Assembly (NCBI GenBank): GCA_016933955.1
Contig: JAFGTT010000018.1
Coordinates: 1-64,000 of the forward strand
Direction: 5' to 3'
DNA: 64,000 bases
From: Candidatus Zixiibacteriota bacterium
GTDB lineage: Bacteria; Zixibacteria; MSB-5A5; GN15; PGXB01
Part shown: positions 18,908-28,286 of the stretch, in pieces
How the letters are laid out: every line of letters begins with the position of its first letter
Position numbering within the stretch: position 1 is the first letter of the stretch
Program-made: the position numbers and the translations under genes
The notes under the pieces: generated by a model
Seen by the model: only the letters and a program-made list of their open reading frames with translations
The model's database searches: none
What the model was told of the DNA's origin: nothing

Positions 18908-19075
18908 TCATCAAATTTCCCCGATATTTATGCTTGACATGAACAATCGAAGGGATTACTTTCCCGACTCACTTAATCTGATAAAAAATATGAGAATTTT
19001 GCCACCGGCGGATAATTATCAGGACGGTCCGGGGGCCGTTATTTCAATTTACACCCACAATCTAAAGGAGGAATT

Positions 19076-20842
19076 ATGAGAAGTTATCGCACTAATTTCA
19101 GGAGTGCCGGATTATTATTTCTGGCGATTATGATTATGGGGTGGTTCGGCCCCGGGGTTCGGGCCGATCAGTCAGGCTCATGTCCGGTCCGTTTTGCTAT
19201 TCTCGGGGATCGCACGGGTAGCCATATAGAGGGAATCCATGAGCAGGTGATCGCCGAGGTTGTCCGGATGCGTCCGGATTTCGTTATAACGGTCGGCGAT
19301 GAGGTCGAGGGGTATGTCGATGATTCAGCCAGAATCATAGCTGAAAAGGAGGAATACAATACCATTATCAGTCCTCTGACCATGCCGTTCTATCATGTGC
19401 CCGGTAACCATGATATCTGGTCAGACCTGTCCGAAAAAATGTATCGCGAAATAATTGGTCCGCCTTATTATTCATTCAACCGGCAGGGTTTGCATATCGT
19501 GGTTCTCAATTACGGGCTGGCCGAAGTCAATGATTCTTTCCCGGCCGAACAGCTTACCTGGCTTGAAAATGATTTGAAGGCAAATCAGCAGGCCGATTAT
19601 ACTCTGGTCTTTTTCCACAAACCGTTCTGGCACGAGTATACTGCCAGGGGGAAAGCCCATCCGCTTCATGACCTGTTCGTGAAATACGGTGTCAATGCCG
19701 CTTTTTCAGGGCACTATCATGAATATTTCGCGGCCAATTACGATGGTGTCATGTATACCAATGTCGGCAGTTCCGGGGCCGATACCGATCCCGATCCGAC
19801 CGGCCTGGAGTACCACTTTATGTGGGTGACAGTTGACAGCACCGGAATTCACCCGGTCCCGATCAAGATGGGAGCTGTCCTGCCATGGGACCAGGTGACC
19901 GTGGCGGATCGACAGATCTATAATCCATTGCGGACATCGGGCTTGGAATTCAAAGGACAACTTCCGATTGGTGAGGATTTAAAAGCAATTCCATCCCCGG
20001 TGGATATAATTCTGAAAAATTCCTTCTCCCGATTCGCGCTTGATGATACGCTGCGCTGGGAAACTACCGACGGGTGGAAAATAACTCCGGAGATCATGCC
20101 GGTAACGGCGGCGGCCGGGATTGACGGTGATTTCGAATTTACGGCTGAATGCACCGGGCCGCTTTTCCCCTTGCCGGGAGTAGCGGTTAATTTCAATTAT
20201 GCGGCCGACAAGAAGGTGAAAGTCTCCAAGACCCTTACGGTGGCCCGCCAGGCGGAATGTTTGCCGGCCGGAAAAAAACCGAAAATCGACGGCGACATCA
20301 AAGAAAAATGCTGGGAATCTCCCCAAACGGTGTTGTTTAATTACGATGGTTCGGATATGACTCTGGAACCAACCAAATTTTTCTTCGCTTACGACAAGGA
20401 TAATCTTTATGTGGCCGCTTACTGCGCCGAAAGCACCCCAGATTCCATTCGATCCCTGGCCGACAAGCATGACGGGCCGGTGTATGCCGATGATTGTGTC
20501 GGGTATTTTCTGGAACCGTCTTTTGGAAGTGACAGCCTTTTTCAGATTTATTTCAATTCCGACGGAGTGGTTTATGACGCCAATTACTGGATCGGCGAAG
20601 ATGGCTGGCTTGACGGCAGCCGCGAGTGGAATGGCCAGTATGAAGTCAAGACCAACAAGGGTAACGGGTATTGGTCAATTGAAGCCCGGATTCCCCTGAA
20701 ACAGTTCGGATTGAAGATGGAATCGGGCAAGAAAATGCGTCTCAATTTCCGGCGCAAACAGCAGCATCTGAATGCTGTGGCTGACTGGCAGGTGCCGCTT
20801 GAATACGAGGCCAATACCTTCGGCCATCTGATCATGAAATAG
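19076..20842 (+). CDS. Secreted metallophosphoesterase with C-terminal CBM9-like domain
   Basis: The 588-residue precursor has a signal peptide (about residues 1-30). The calcineurin-like domain shows the metal ligands in order: GDRTG near 44, GDEVEG near 77, GNHD at 110-113, a later HKPF and GHYHEY near 217. It probably hydrolyses a phosphate ester in the periplasm or outside. From about residue 402 the sequence KIDGDIKEKCWE, FFFAYDKDNLYVAAY and IEARIPLKQFG is typical of family-9 carbohydrate-binding (DOMON-like) domains, so it may bind a sugar or haem-like ligand. AAGGAGG precedes the ATG. It is monocistronic with a following stem-loop. Confidence 0.87.
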   Translation: MRSYRTNFRSAGLLFLAIMIMGWFGPGVRADQSGSCPVRFAILGDRTGSHIEGIHEQVIAEVVRMRPDFVITVGDEVEGYVDDSARIIAEKEEYNTIISPLTMPFYHVPGNHDIWSDLSEKMYREIIGPPYYSFNRQGLHIVVLNYGLAEVNDSFPAEQLTWLENDLKANQQADYTLVFFHKPFWHEYTARGKAHPLHDLFVKYGVNAAFSGHYHEYFAANYDGVMYTNVGSSGADTDPDPTGLEYHFMWVTVDSTGIHPVPIKMGAVLPWDQVTVADRQIYNPLRTSGLEFKGQLPIGEDLKAIPSPVDIILKNSFSRFALDDTLRWETTDGWKITPEIMPVTAAAGIDGDFEFTAECTGPLFPLPGVAVNFNYAADKKVKVSKTLTVARQAECLPAGKKPKIDGDIKEKCWESPQTVLFNYDGSDMTLEPTKFFFAYDKDNLYVAAYCAESTPDSIRSLADKHDGPVYADDCVGYFLEPSFGSDSLFQIYFNSDGVVYDANYWIGEDGWLDGSREWNGQYEVKTNKGNGYWSIEARIPLKQFGLKMESGKKMRLNFRRKQQHLNAVADWQVPLEYEANTFGHLIMK

Positions 20843-20861
20843 ATTTTATCTGTATATCATT

Positions 20862-20894
20862 GAACCCGGCCGGGGAATTTACGCGGCCGGGTTC
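20862..20894 (+). terminator. Stem-loop terminator of the phosphoesterase gene
   Basis: An 11-bp perfect stem (20862-20872 with 20884-20894) around an 11-nt loop, 20 nt past the stop codon, followed by a short TTT. Confidence 0.6.
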
Positions 20895-20977
20895 GGTTTC
20901 CCGACAAAGTCACCGACTCTCCTCAAAACTATCTGACGAAGGTTGCCGGATGGCATGTTGATTCTTATATTGAATAG

Positions 20978-21997
20978 ATGGCTTTTACCGATTTCTTGAA
21001 TCTGTTTCACCTGCCTGTATTCGGCTGGGTGCTGGTCGAAGTATCGTCGCGATGCACCGCCTTATGTACCTACTGCCCGCATACAGTCTTCAAAGATATC
21101 TGGGAAGACCGTTTGATGGACCTCGATACCTTCCGGCGGCTGGTCCCGGTATTCAAAAAAAGCGGGCTGGTTTATCTCCAGGGGTGGGGCGAACCGTTTC
21201 TTAATCCGCACTTTTTCGATATGGTCAATATCGCCCGCGAGTGCGGCTGCCGGGTCGGCACTTCGACCAACGGCATGCTTCTCGACGATTCGAAAATATT
21301 GCGGATTATCGACAGCGGGCTCGATCTGTTAGCGTTTTCCCTGGCCGGGACCGGGGCAAGTAATGATAATTTACGCAGGGGAACAGAGCTGAAAAAAATA
21401 ATCGAAGTTATCGGAAAGATAAACGCGCGTAAGAAAGAAACCGGATCGGTCAAACCGGATATTCATATTGCCTATCTTCTGCTGAAATCGAGACTGGACG
21501 AGGTCGAACACCTGCCGGAGTTGATCGATAATCTCGGAATCAGCCAGGTAGTGATCAGCACTCTCGATTTTATCCCAGATGAAAAATTGGCTCTGGAAAC
21601 CATCGCGCCGCAAAACAGGGTCGAATACGATGCAATAAAAATCCGGCTGGATCGGGTGGTAATGGAGGCCGCGAGGATGGGAACCAGCATTTTTTATAAT
21701 CTCTATAATCCGGATCATACCCGTCAATTCTGCACCGAAAATATCCAACATTCGATGTTTGTAGCCTCGGATGGTACCGTCTCACCCTGTGTGTTTCTGA
21801 ATTTGCCCATGACCCGACCGGTTCTTGAAAATAAACGGGGTGAAACTATCTACCGCCGGGTGGAATTCGGTAATATCCACTCCCGTTCGCCGGTGGCAAT
21901 CTGGAACAGCCGCGAATACGGGCGATTTCGCAGGGGTTTCATGACCGGGAAGCCGGACCAATTCTGTCGGGCTTGTCCAAAAATGCGTATCGGCTGA
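20978..21997 (+). CDS. Radical SAM protein with SPASM-like C-terminus
   Basis: A 339-residue enzyme with the radical SAM cluster motif CxxxCxxC at Cys26, Cys30 and Cys33, a GWGEP loop (GGEP-like) near residue 70, and C-terminal cysteines in CTENIQ, SPCVF and CRACP that could bind auxiliary clusters as in SPASM/Twitch proteins. Such enzymes modify peptides, tRNA or small molecules by radical chemistry. No precursor peptide gene or partner is next to it, so the substrate is unknown. No Shine-Dalgarno is visible before the ATG; the short hydrophobic start (FTDFLNLFHLPVFGW) is probably part of the fold. Confidence 0.87.
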   Translation: MAFTDFLNLFHLPVFGWVLVEVSSRCTALCTYCPHTVFKDIWEDRLMDLDTFRRLVPVFKKSGLVYLQGWGEPFLNPHFFDMVNIARECGCRVGTSTNGMLLDDSKILRIIDSGLDLLAFSLAGTGASNDNLRRGTELKKIIEVIGKINARKKETGSVKPDIHIAYLLLKSRLDEVEHLPELIDNLGISQVVISTLDFIPDEKLALETIAPQNRVEYDAIKIRLDRVVMEAARMGTSIFYNLYNPDHTRQFCTENIQHSMFVASDGTVSPCVFLNLPMTRPVLENKRGETIYRRVEFGNIHSRSPVAIWNSREYGRFRRGFMTGKPDQFCRACPKMRIG

Positions 21998-22117
21998 TAT
22001 TATTTTCCTCCCATTATCTCTGCAACACCTCTTGCAATTTAACGTAATATTAACATATTAGAAAATCGTCAAGGTTTGGAAATTAATTGATTAACCACTT
22101 CTGACAGGGAGATGTAA

Positions 22118-24010
22118 ATGACCTCCAGCAAAACCATCAAATCGCTAACGCTTCTTGCATCACTTCTACTCGCCGTGATGGCTTTCGGGCCGGTTCTGGC
22201 GCAGGTCGATGAGGCTCCCACCCGGGACCAGATCGAAGATAAGTATAAATGGGATTTACGGGATTTTTACCCGTCCGATGAGGCCTGGGAAGATGCCTTC
22301 AAGGCGCTTGAAGCCCGGATACCCGATATGGAGAAATATAAGGGCAAGCTCGGTTCCGGCGATGAAATTCTCTATGAATGTCTGAATATGTCGGATTCGA
22401 TGAGTATTCTGGCCCACCGCCTGTATGTTTATGCCAATTTGAAACAGGATGAGGATAACCGGGTCGGCAAGTACCAGGAGATGAGCGACCGTATCCGCCA
22501 GCTTTATTCCTCGCTCTCCCAGGCGACCTCGTATATCGAGCCGGAAATCCTGACCATCCCGTATGAAAAAGTCGAAAAATTCATGGCCAAAAACCCGAAA
22601 CTGGCTATTTATCGTTTTTATTTGGAAGACATGTTCCGCCGCCAGGCCCATGTTTTGTCCGCGAAGGAAGAGAATATCCTGGCTCTGGCCGGGCCGGCCA
22701 CATCCGGGCCGGGGAAGATTTTCCGTATGATGGATGATGCCGATATCAAGTTCGGAAATGTAATTGACGAGGACGGTAACGAGATCGAGCTGACGCGCGG
22801 CCGCTATTCACTGCTTCTGCAATCGTCCAACCGCGAGGTCCGCCGCCAGGCCAGCGAAACCTATAACGACGCCTATAAGGGGTATATCAACACTCTCGGC
22901 GCCACCCTGGCCAGTTCCGTGGACGGCGATTTGTTTTACACCAAAGCTCGCGGTTATAACAACTGCCTGGACCGGTCGCTGGACGGCAACAATATCCCGA
23001 TCTCGGTTTTTTATAATCTGATCGAAACGGTCAGCAACAATCTGGAACCGCTTCACAAGTACACCGCCCTGCGCAAAAAAGCTCTCGGGGTGGATACCCT
23101 GTTCGGGTTCGATATGTATGTTCCTCTGGTCGAGGATGTCAAAAAGGAATACACGGTCGAGGAAGCCCGCGGATTGGTTCTGGAGGCTCTTAAACCGCTC
23201 GGCAAGGAATACCTGAGCAACCTGGAGATGGGCCTGGATTCGCGCTGGGTCGATTTTTATGAAACCCAGGGGAAAGGTTCCGGCGGTTACAGCTGGGGGA
23301 CCTATTCAGTTCACCCGGTGGTCCTGCTGAATTTCACCGGCTCGCTGGATAATGTTTTCACGCTGGCTCATGAGATGGGCCATGCCATGCATTCCTATTA
23401 CACCAACGCCAACGAACCGTATGTGTATGCCGGGCATTCACTGTTCACGGCCGAGGTGGCCTCGACCTGCAACGAAGCCCTGATGATAAAATATATGCTC
23501 GACCGGGCCAAAGACCGCAATGAGAAGCTATACCTGCTCAATTACTATATCGATCAAATTATCGGGACATTCTATGTCCAGGTCTTTTTCTCGGAGTTCG
23601 AGTTGAAGATTCACGAAATCGTGGAAAACGGCGGGGCACTGTCGCCGGACAAAATGCGCGAGATTTACCGCGAGATTTACCAGAAATATTACGGGTCGGA
23701 CTACTTTATTCCCGAGGGGCGCGATCTGGGGTGTCTCAGGATCGGGCATTTTTACCGGATGTATTATGTTTACCAGTATGCCACCAGTTACGCCGCCTCG
23801 CAGATGCTTTCGAGGATGATTATGGAGGGTAAGCCGGGAGCCCAGCAAGCGTACCTGGATTTTGTCAAAACCGGAACTTCCGCATACCCGATTGATATTC
23901 TCAAACGGGCCGGGATCGATATGACCACTTCGACCCCGGTGGAATATACTCTTAAGATTTTCTCGGAACTGGTGGATCAGTTCGAGGCATTGCTTCTTGA
24001 GGGGAAATAG
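22118..24010 (+). CDS. pepF: Periplasmic oligoendopeptidase F (M3B)
   Basis: Zinc metallopeptidase that cleaves oligopeptides. The 630-residue precursor has a signal peptide (about residues 1-29, ending VLAQ), unlike the common cytosolic PepF. The start of the mature part, YKWDLRDFYPSDEAWE, is the family's usual opening. The zinc motif HEMGH is at residues 418-422, followed by E-x-x-S-T-C-NE (EVASTCNE) supplying the third ligand. GGGAG lies before the ATG. A strong terminator follows. With the S9 and C1 peptidases it gives the cell an exported peptide-degrading set. Confidence 0.92.
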   Translation: MTSSKTIKSLTLLASLLLAVMAFGPVLAQVDEAPTRDQIEDKYKWDLRDFYPSDEAWEDAFKALEARIPDMEKYKGKLGSGDEILYECLNMSDSMSILAHRLYVYANLKQDEDNRVGKYQEMSDRIRQLYSSLSQATSYIEPEILTIPYEKVEKFMAKNPKLAIYRFYLEDMFRRQAHVLSAKEENILALAGPATSGPGKIFRMMDDADIKFGNVIDEDGNEIELTRGRYSLLLQSSNREVRRQASETYNDAYKGYINTLGATLASSVDGDLFYTKARGYNNCLDRSLDGNNIPISVFYNLIETVSNNLEPLHKYTALRKKALGVDTLFGFDMYVPLVEDVKKEYTVEEARGLVLEALKPLGKEYLSNLEMGLDSRWVDFYETQGKGSGGYSWGTYSVHPVVLLNFTGSLDNVFTLAHEMGHAMHSYYTNANEPYVYAGHSLFTAEVASTCNEALMIKYMLDRAKDRNEKLYLLNYYIDQIIGTFYVQVFFSEFELKIHEIVENGGALSPDKMREIYREIYQKYYGSDYFIPEGRDLGCLRIGHFYRMYYVYQYATSYAASQMLSRMIMEGKPGAQQAYLDFVKTGTSAYPIDILKRAGIDMTTSTPVEYTLKIFSELVDQFEALLLEGK

Positions 24011-24037
24011 GGCGGAAACGGGAAGTGATATTACACG

Positions 24038-24069
24038 GCCGGGGATCGGGCATGATCCCCGGCTTTTTT
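24038..24069 (+). terminator. Rho-independent terminator of pepF
   Basis: A perfect 10-bp stem (24038-24047 with 24054-24063), a 6-nt loop and six T residues. Confidence 0.88.
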
Positions 24070-24160
24070 CATAAAATCCTCGCGGGGCTGGACAATCGGG
24101 GCGTAATTTGTTATATATCGACTTGAAATAACTTTTAAACCCATCCTTACAGGAGTTTTT

Positions 24161-24670
24161 ATGAGGTTGTTCGTTGTATTCTTATCGGTGTTGTTTTTGA
24201 TGGGCATGGTGGCCTGCGCCGATAACCAGAAGACCAAGGATGAACCGGTCAAGGAAGCGACCGAAAAAATCGAAGCCGTTCAGCCGGACAGCGGAGCGGC
24301 TGGAATGGAGACGGAAATGGCTGAAGCCGACACCGTTACAACCGAATCAGGGCTGAAGTATATCGACCTCAAGGTGGGCGAAGGCGCCTCGCCGAAGAAG
24401 GGCGACAAGGTTAAGGTTCATTACACCGGCTGGCTGTTGGACGGCAAGAAGTTCGACAGCTCGGTGGACCGCGGTCAGCCGTTCGTTTTCTCGATCGGAA
24501 TGGGCCAGGTTATCAAGGGCTGGGATGAAGGCGTTATGAGCATGAAGACCGGCGGCAAACGCCGTCTGATTATCCCGCCCGAACTCGGTTACGGGGCGCG
24601 CGGGGCCGGCGGGGTGATTCCGCCCAACGCCACTCTGGTTTTCGATGTCGAGTTACTGGGCCTGAACTGA
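24161..24670 (+). CDS. FKBP-type peptidyl-prolyl isomerase lipoprotein
   Basis: Assists protein folding outside the cytoplasm by cis-trans isomerising proline bonds. The 169-residue precursor has a lipoprotein signal with Cys19 (MVAC), an acidic, Glu/Ala-rich linker to about residue 62, and a complete small FKBP domain: [33 protein letters not shown] and [11 protein letters not shown]. Aromatic and Asp residues of the active site are all present. GGAG precedes the ATG. It lies 65 nt before tRNA-Lys, whose promoter is separate. Confidence 0.93.
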   Translation: MRLFVVFLSVLFLMGMVACADNQKTKDEPVKEATEKIEAVQPDSGAAGMETEMAEADTVTTESGLKYIDLKVGEGASPKKGDKVKVHYTGWLLDGKKFDSSVDRGQPFVFSIGMGQVIKGWDEGVMSMKTGGKRRLIIPPELGYGARGAGGVIPPNATLVFDVELLGLN

Positions 24671-24690
24671 CCTCCGGTGTAAAAAACCGG

Positions 24691-24718
24691 TTGACTTTGG
24701 GTCGCATTTTTATATTAT
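24691..24718 (+). promoter_or_regulatory. Promoter of the tRNA-Lys pair
   Basis: TTGACT at 24691-24696, a 16-nt spacer and TATTAT at 24713-24718, about 17 nt before the first tRNA base. Confidence 0.6.
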
Positions 24719-24735
24719 AGGGTCTTGTTTGTGGC

Positions 24736-24810
24736 GGGGGTGTAGCTCAGTGGTAGAGCATCTGCCTTTTAAGCAGAGGGTCGATGGTTCGATCCCATCC
24801 ACCCTCACCA
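24736..24810 (+). tRNA. tRNA-Lys (anticodon TTT)
   Basis: A complete cloverleaf. The acceptor stem GGGGGTG pairs with CACCCTC (one G-U), the D-arm begins TAGCTCAG, the anticodon stem TCTGC/GCAGA closes loop CTTTTAA with anticodon TTT, and the T-arm is GATGG/CCATC. The 3' CCA is encoded at 24808-24810. Confidence 0.95.
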
Positions 24811-24829
24811 TAAAAAAACAGACGAGAAT

Positions 24830-24902
<73 letters not shown>

Positions 24903-25028
24903 TTTTTTATTGTTTTCTTATAAAAGATAATCTTGAAATTGAAGAGAAGATTTGTTTAGGCATGAGTTATTGCCTTGATGGCTTTTACCAACCCGTTTGG
25001 TGGATTACATTGTTGCGTAGATGAAATA

Positions 25029-25051
25029 GTCAGGAGCGCGGGGCTCCTGAC
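25029..25051. terminator. 9-bp GC-rich stem-loop
   Basis: GTCAGGAGC (25029-25037) pairs perfectly with GCTCCTGAC (25043-25051) around a 5-nt loop, 12 nt past the stop of the AT-rich minus gene. No T-run follows. It may be a terminator of that gene or a copy of a dispersed palindromic repeat. Confidence 0.45.
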
Positions 25052-25063
25052 CTACCAAGACTA

Positions 25064-25651
25064 TTAAAGGTGAATATCTATTTCATCGCTTTCTGCAAAA
25101 TCTGGAAAAATGCGATAGCATTTAAAACGCCATTCATTTTCTTTTATTTTACCTACAACGAAAATCGCTCCATAGGGTACTTTTTTATCCTTTAAAACAC
25201 TTTTTAATTCATTGATATCAAACACAATATTGTTTTCAATGTTAATTATTAGGCAAATGGATGTATCTGTAGAAACCAGTAGTTTTTTGCTTAATATTTC
25301 TTTAAGAGCAGTAATTGCACTTCTATTGCCAAATGCTGGTACTCGCGTAATTTGGCATTTACTTAAATATGTTCTTGATGAATCCCCAATACATATATCT
25401 ATATCATCATCTGCAATTAGACTTTTATCTTTCAGGAGTCCAATAAGTGAAATCGAATTAATTTGATCCGGATTTCTGTTGGTCTTTTTTAAAGGAAAAC
25501 CTACCAGCGTATCAATTCCGTCTAAATCATTTATCATTTGAGATACTATAACACCAGCAAATAACTCCATGTATTTCTTATTGTCAAACAAATCTCGGTT
25601 TTGAAAACCAACGATTAAAATATCTTGCCGCTTATAATATATAACATTCAT
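25064..25651 (-). CDS. AT-rich hypothetical protein
   Basis: Unrecognised soluble protein of 195 residues. It has no signal peptide or membrane helix. It begins MNVIYYKRQDILIVGFQNRD and alternates hydrophobic strands with charged helices (ISLIGLLKDKSLIADDDIDICIGD; ICLIINIENNIVFDINELK, quoted in parts). GGTGG precedes the ATG at 25651; a TTG six codons earlier is an alternative. The base composition is visibly more AT-rich than all neighbours, with many AAA, TTT, ATA and AAT codons, and it lies next to the tRNA-Lys pair. That suggests recent transfer. No integrase or direct repeat of the tRNA 3' end is seen. Confidence 0.65.
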   Translation of the reverse strand: MNVIYYKRQDILIVGFQNRDLFDNKKYMELFAGVIVSQMINDLDGIDTLVGFPLKKTNRNPDQINSISLIGLLKDKSLIADDDIDICIGDSSRTYLSKCQITRVPAFGNRSAITALKEILSKKLLVSTDTSICLIINIENNIVFDINELKSVLKDKKVPYGAIFVVGKIKENEWRFKCYRIFPDFAESDEIDIHL

Positions 25652-25765
25652 GCCACCGATTTGATCCAAAATATAACTCCCTAGTAATAATACAAGTTAT
25701 GGTTAATACTGCATTTTATTAAATATATCCATTCGGTTAAAGTTATAATTAGTATTAAATAAGTC

Positions 25766-28129
25766 TCACCGGCAGTCCGGTGCGGGGCCGGATTTGTACA
25801 GGTAATTTATCAGATATGTGCCGTCAAGGATATTGATCTCGCCACTCCCGTTGACATCAGCCGCCCACATCGACGGCGGCGGCGGACCATCACGATACAG
25901 ATAATTAATCAGATAAGTCACATCGAGAATATTAATCGCGCCATTGCCGTTAACATCGCCGCATATAACCCCCGGACCGGAGGAGAGATTGAACAGCACC
26001 GAGATATTATCATAATAGTAATTGCCGACCGCCAGATCGAGATCGCCGTCGTTGTCCAGATCCGAGGCGCAGGACGAGGCGGGAGTGTCGCCGGTGCCGT
26101 ATTTGACCGGCTCGGCGAAAACGGCGGCGCTGTTGTTGGCATAGAAGGCGGCATGGAAACCATCCCAGCAGGTGACGATCAGATCGTTGTCGTTATCGCC
26201 ATCGAAATCTGCCCCGGTGAGAAACCAGGGATAGAAGTCGGTCTGGTAGATATTCGAAATATAGAAAGTTCCATCGCCGATATTGGGCAGGATCATCAGG
26301 TTGTCGGAGCCGTAATTGACCACGGCCAGATCGAGATATTTGTCATCATCAAAATCCATACAGACCAAACCGAACGGATTATAGCCGACAGTGTAATTCA
26401 CCGGCGGCCCGAAGGTCCCATCGCCGAGATTGGAAATGACTGAGACCGCATCGGAAAACCAGCAGGCGACCACCAGGTCGAGATCACCATCCTCGTCGAT
26501 ATCACCCACAGCCGAACATCCGGGACCATCGCCGACATCATAGCGAACGCCCGGCTGAAAAGTGCCGTCGCCGTTGCCCAAATAGATGGCGATTTTGGCG
26601 GAATCATAGCATGACACCGCCAGATCATCATGGCCATCGTGGTTGAAATCGGCAGTCGTGATGAAATTCGGCTGACCGGGAGTATAGAGTTGAAAAGCAT
26701 CGATAAATCCGCCGGAACCATCGCCGAATATGACCGTGACCGAATCGGCGCGGTAGGCGGGGATAGCCAGATCGAGACGGGTGTCGTGGTCATAATCGGA
26801 TATGGCCAGGCAGGCGGGGCCGTTGCCGGCCGGGTAATAGACCGGGGCGGCAAATGAGCCGCTGTCGATATTTTGCAGATACGAGATATCGTTACTTGAC
26901 TGGTTGGCGGTCACCAGGTCGTTGTCACCATCGGCATCGAAATCACCGGATGCGATATAAAGCGGGTATCCGCCGACCGGGTATATCGGCGGCTGATTGA
27001 ACAGCCCGGCGCCGGTATTACGGTACACCGAAAGATCATTGGTCCGCTCGTTGACATTGGCCAGATCGCAGTCGCCGTCGCCGTCAAAGTCGGCGGCGCA
27101 GGCGCCGAAGGGTTCCAGGCCGACATAGTAATCGACGGCCGAATCGAAATCCCCGTCACCGCGGTTGATCAAAATCGAGATTTTGTTGGTGGTCCGGTTG
27201 GTGACAGCCAGATCGAGATCATCATCCAGATCGAAATCGGCGGCGAAGACGGAGGTCGGTTTTTCGCCGGTAAAATAACTGACCGGGGATTTGAATGTCC
27301 AGTCGCCATTGTTGAACAGTACCAGGATATCATCGGAGCCGTAATTCCCCACCACCAGATCGGGGAACCGGTCGCCATTGAGATCGGCGGCGCAAAGATC
27401 GGTGGGGTAAAAACCGGCCGAAACATCGACAGCGTAATAAAACGAACCGGTGCCGTCATTATCCAGTAGAGTGATATCCATGGTGTACTGGTTGATTACG
27501 GCCAAATCGAAATCGGTATCGTTATCGAGATCGGCGGAGACGATATCGAGCGGGTTATCGCCGACCTGGTAGCCGGCGAGGGCGGCGAAAGTGCCATCGC
27601 CATTATTGAACATAACCCAGGCGCTGTCGCGGTACTGATCGGCAGTGGCCAGATCGTTGTCACCGTCGCCATCGAAATCGGCCGCCGTCACCGCCAGCGG
27701 AACACCTCCGGCGGGATAATTGACCGGGCTCTGGAAGGTGGCATCGCCATTATTCAAAAGGACACTGAGTTGGCCGTAATAGCAGTCATCGGCGACAATA
27801 TCGAAATCGGTGTCGCCATCGAGATCGGCCGCAATGATGGAGTGACCGCCATCGCCGATGTAGTACACCCCGGCCCGGATAAAAGTGCCGTCGCCGTTAT
27901 TCAGGAAGATGGTGACATTGGAATAACCGATGGACATGGTATTAAGCGCCGATACCGCCAGGTCCTGATCACCGTCGCCATCGAAATCGGCCGCGACGGC
28001 ATCGCGGGGAGCCGCAGTGCCGATGTCATAATCGATCCGGCTGTCGAAAAGCGGTTCGAATGAAAAGGCGCTGGCGGATAAGATGATAATTAATACAGGT
28101 AGAAAGAACTTCGCTAAGCAGTTGCGCAT
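25766..28129 (-). CDS. Secreted VCBS/FG-GAP repeat protein with C-terminal dockerin-like pair
   Basis: The 787-residue precursor has a signal peptide (about 1-23, ASAFS). The body is some fourteen repeats, each with a calcium-binding core of the type FDGDGDxDLAVxN and a linker ending in LNNGDGTF, which should form one or two beta-propellers. The last 65 residues are two dockerin-like EF-hand repeats (DVNGNGAINILDVTYLINYLY and DVNGSGEINILDGTYLINYLY, each with a calcium-binding Asp/Asn loop). It is probably exported, calcium-dependent, and surface or extracellular. GGGGGTG precedes the ATG. No cohesin gene is in the window, so the partner of the dockerin is unknown. Confidence 0.9.
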   Translation of the reverse strand: MRNCLAKFFLPVLIIILSASAFSFEPLFDSRIDYDIGTAAPRDAVAADFDGDGDQDLAVSALNTMSIGYSNVTIFLNNGDGTFIRAGVYYIGDGGHSIIAADLDGDTDFDIVADDCYYGQLSVLLNNGDATFQSPVNYPAGGVPLAVTAADFDGDGDNDLATADQYRDSAWVMFNNGDGTFAALAGYQVGDNPLDIVSADLDNDTDFDLAVINQYTMDITLLDNDGTGSFYYAVDVSAGFYPTDLCAADLNGDRFPDLVVGNYGSDDILVLFNNGDWTFKSPVSYFTGEKPTSVFAADFDLDDDLDLAVTNRTTNKISILINRGDGDFDSAVDYYVGLEPFGACAADFDGDGDCDLANVNERTNDLSVYRNTGAGLFNQPPIYPVGGYPLYIASGDFDADGDNDLVTANQSSNDISYLQNIDSGSFAAPVYYPAGNGPACLAISDYDHDTRLDLAIPAYRADSVTVIFGDGSGGFIDAFQLYTPGQPNFITTADFNHDGHDDLAVSCYDSAKIAIYLGNGDGTFQPGVRYDVGDGPGCSAVGDIDEDGDLDLVVACWFSDAVSVISNLGDGTFGPPVNYTVGYNPFGLVCMDFDDDKYLDLAVVNYGSDNLMILPNIGDGTFYISNIYQTDFYPWFLTGADFDGDNDNDLIVTCWDGFHAAFYANNSAAVFAEPVKYGTGDTPASSCASDLDNDGDLDLAVGNYYYDNISVLFNLSSGPGVICGDVNGNGAINILDVTYLINYLYRDGPPPPSMWAADVNGSGEINILDGTYLINYLYKSGPAPDCR

Positions 28130-28286
28130 ATGTCACCCCCAGGGTCACTGGTTTGGCGGTTCCGGCGATGAGTATCAGGGCGGCGGATTTCGATAACCCC
28201 ATGGTTATCATATAAAATATAATCTGATTTCGATTTTTGTCAATATCGGAATGAGATTACGGCTTTTGCGGTCTTAAACCGGGTAA

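Noticed and set aside
25766-28129. Many long reading frames on both strands and repeated DNA motifs suggesting a CRISPR-like or repeat array
   Set aside because: They come from the protein-level VCBS repeats of one gene; units are about 180 bp, diverged, and lack spacers.
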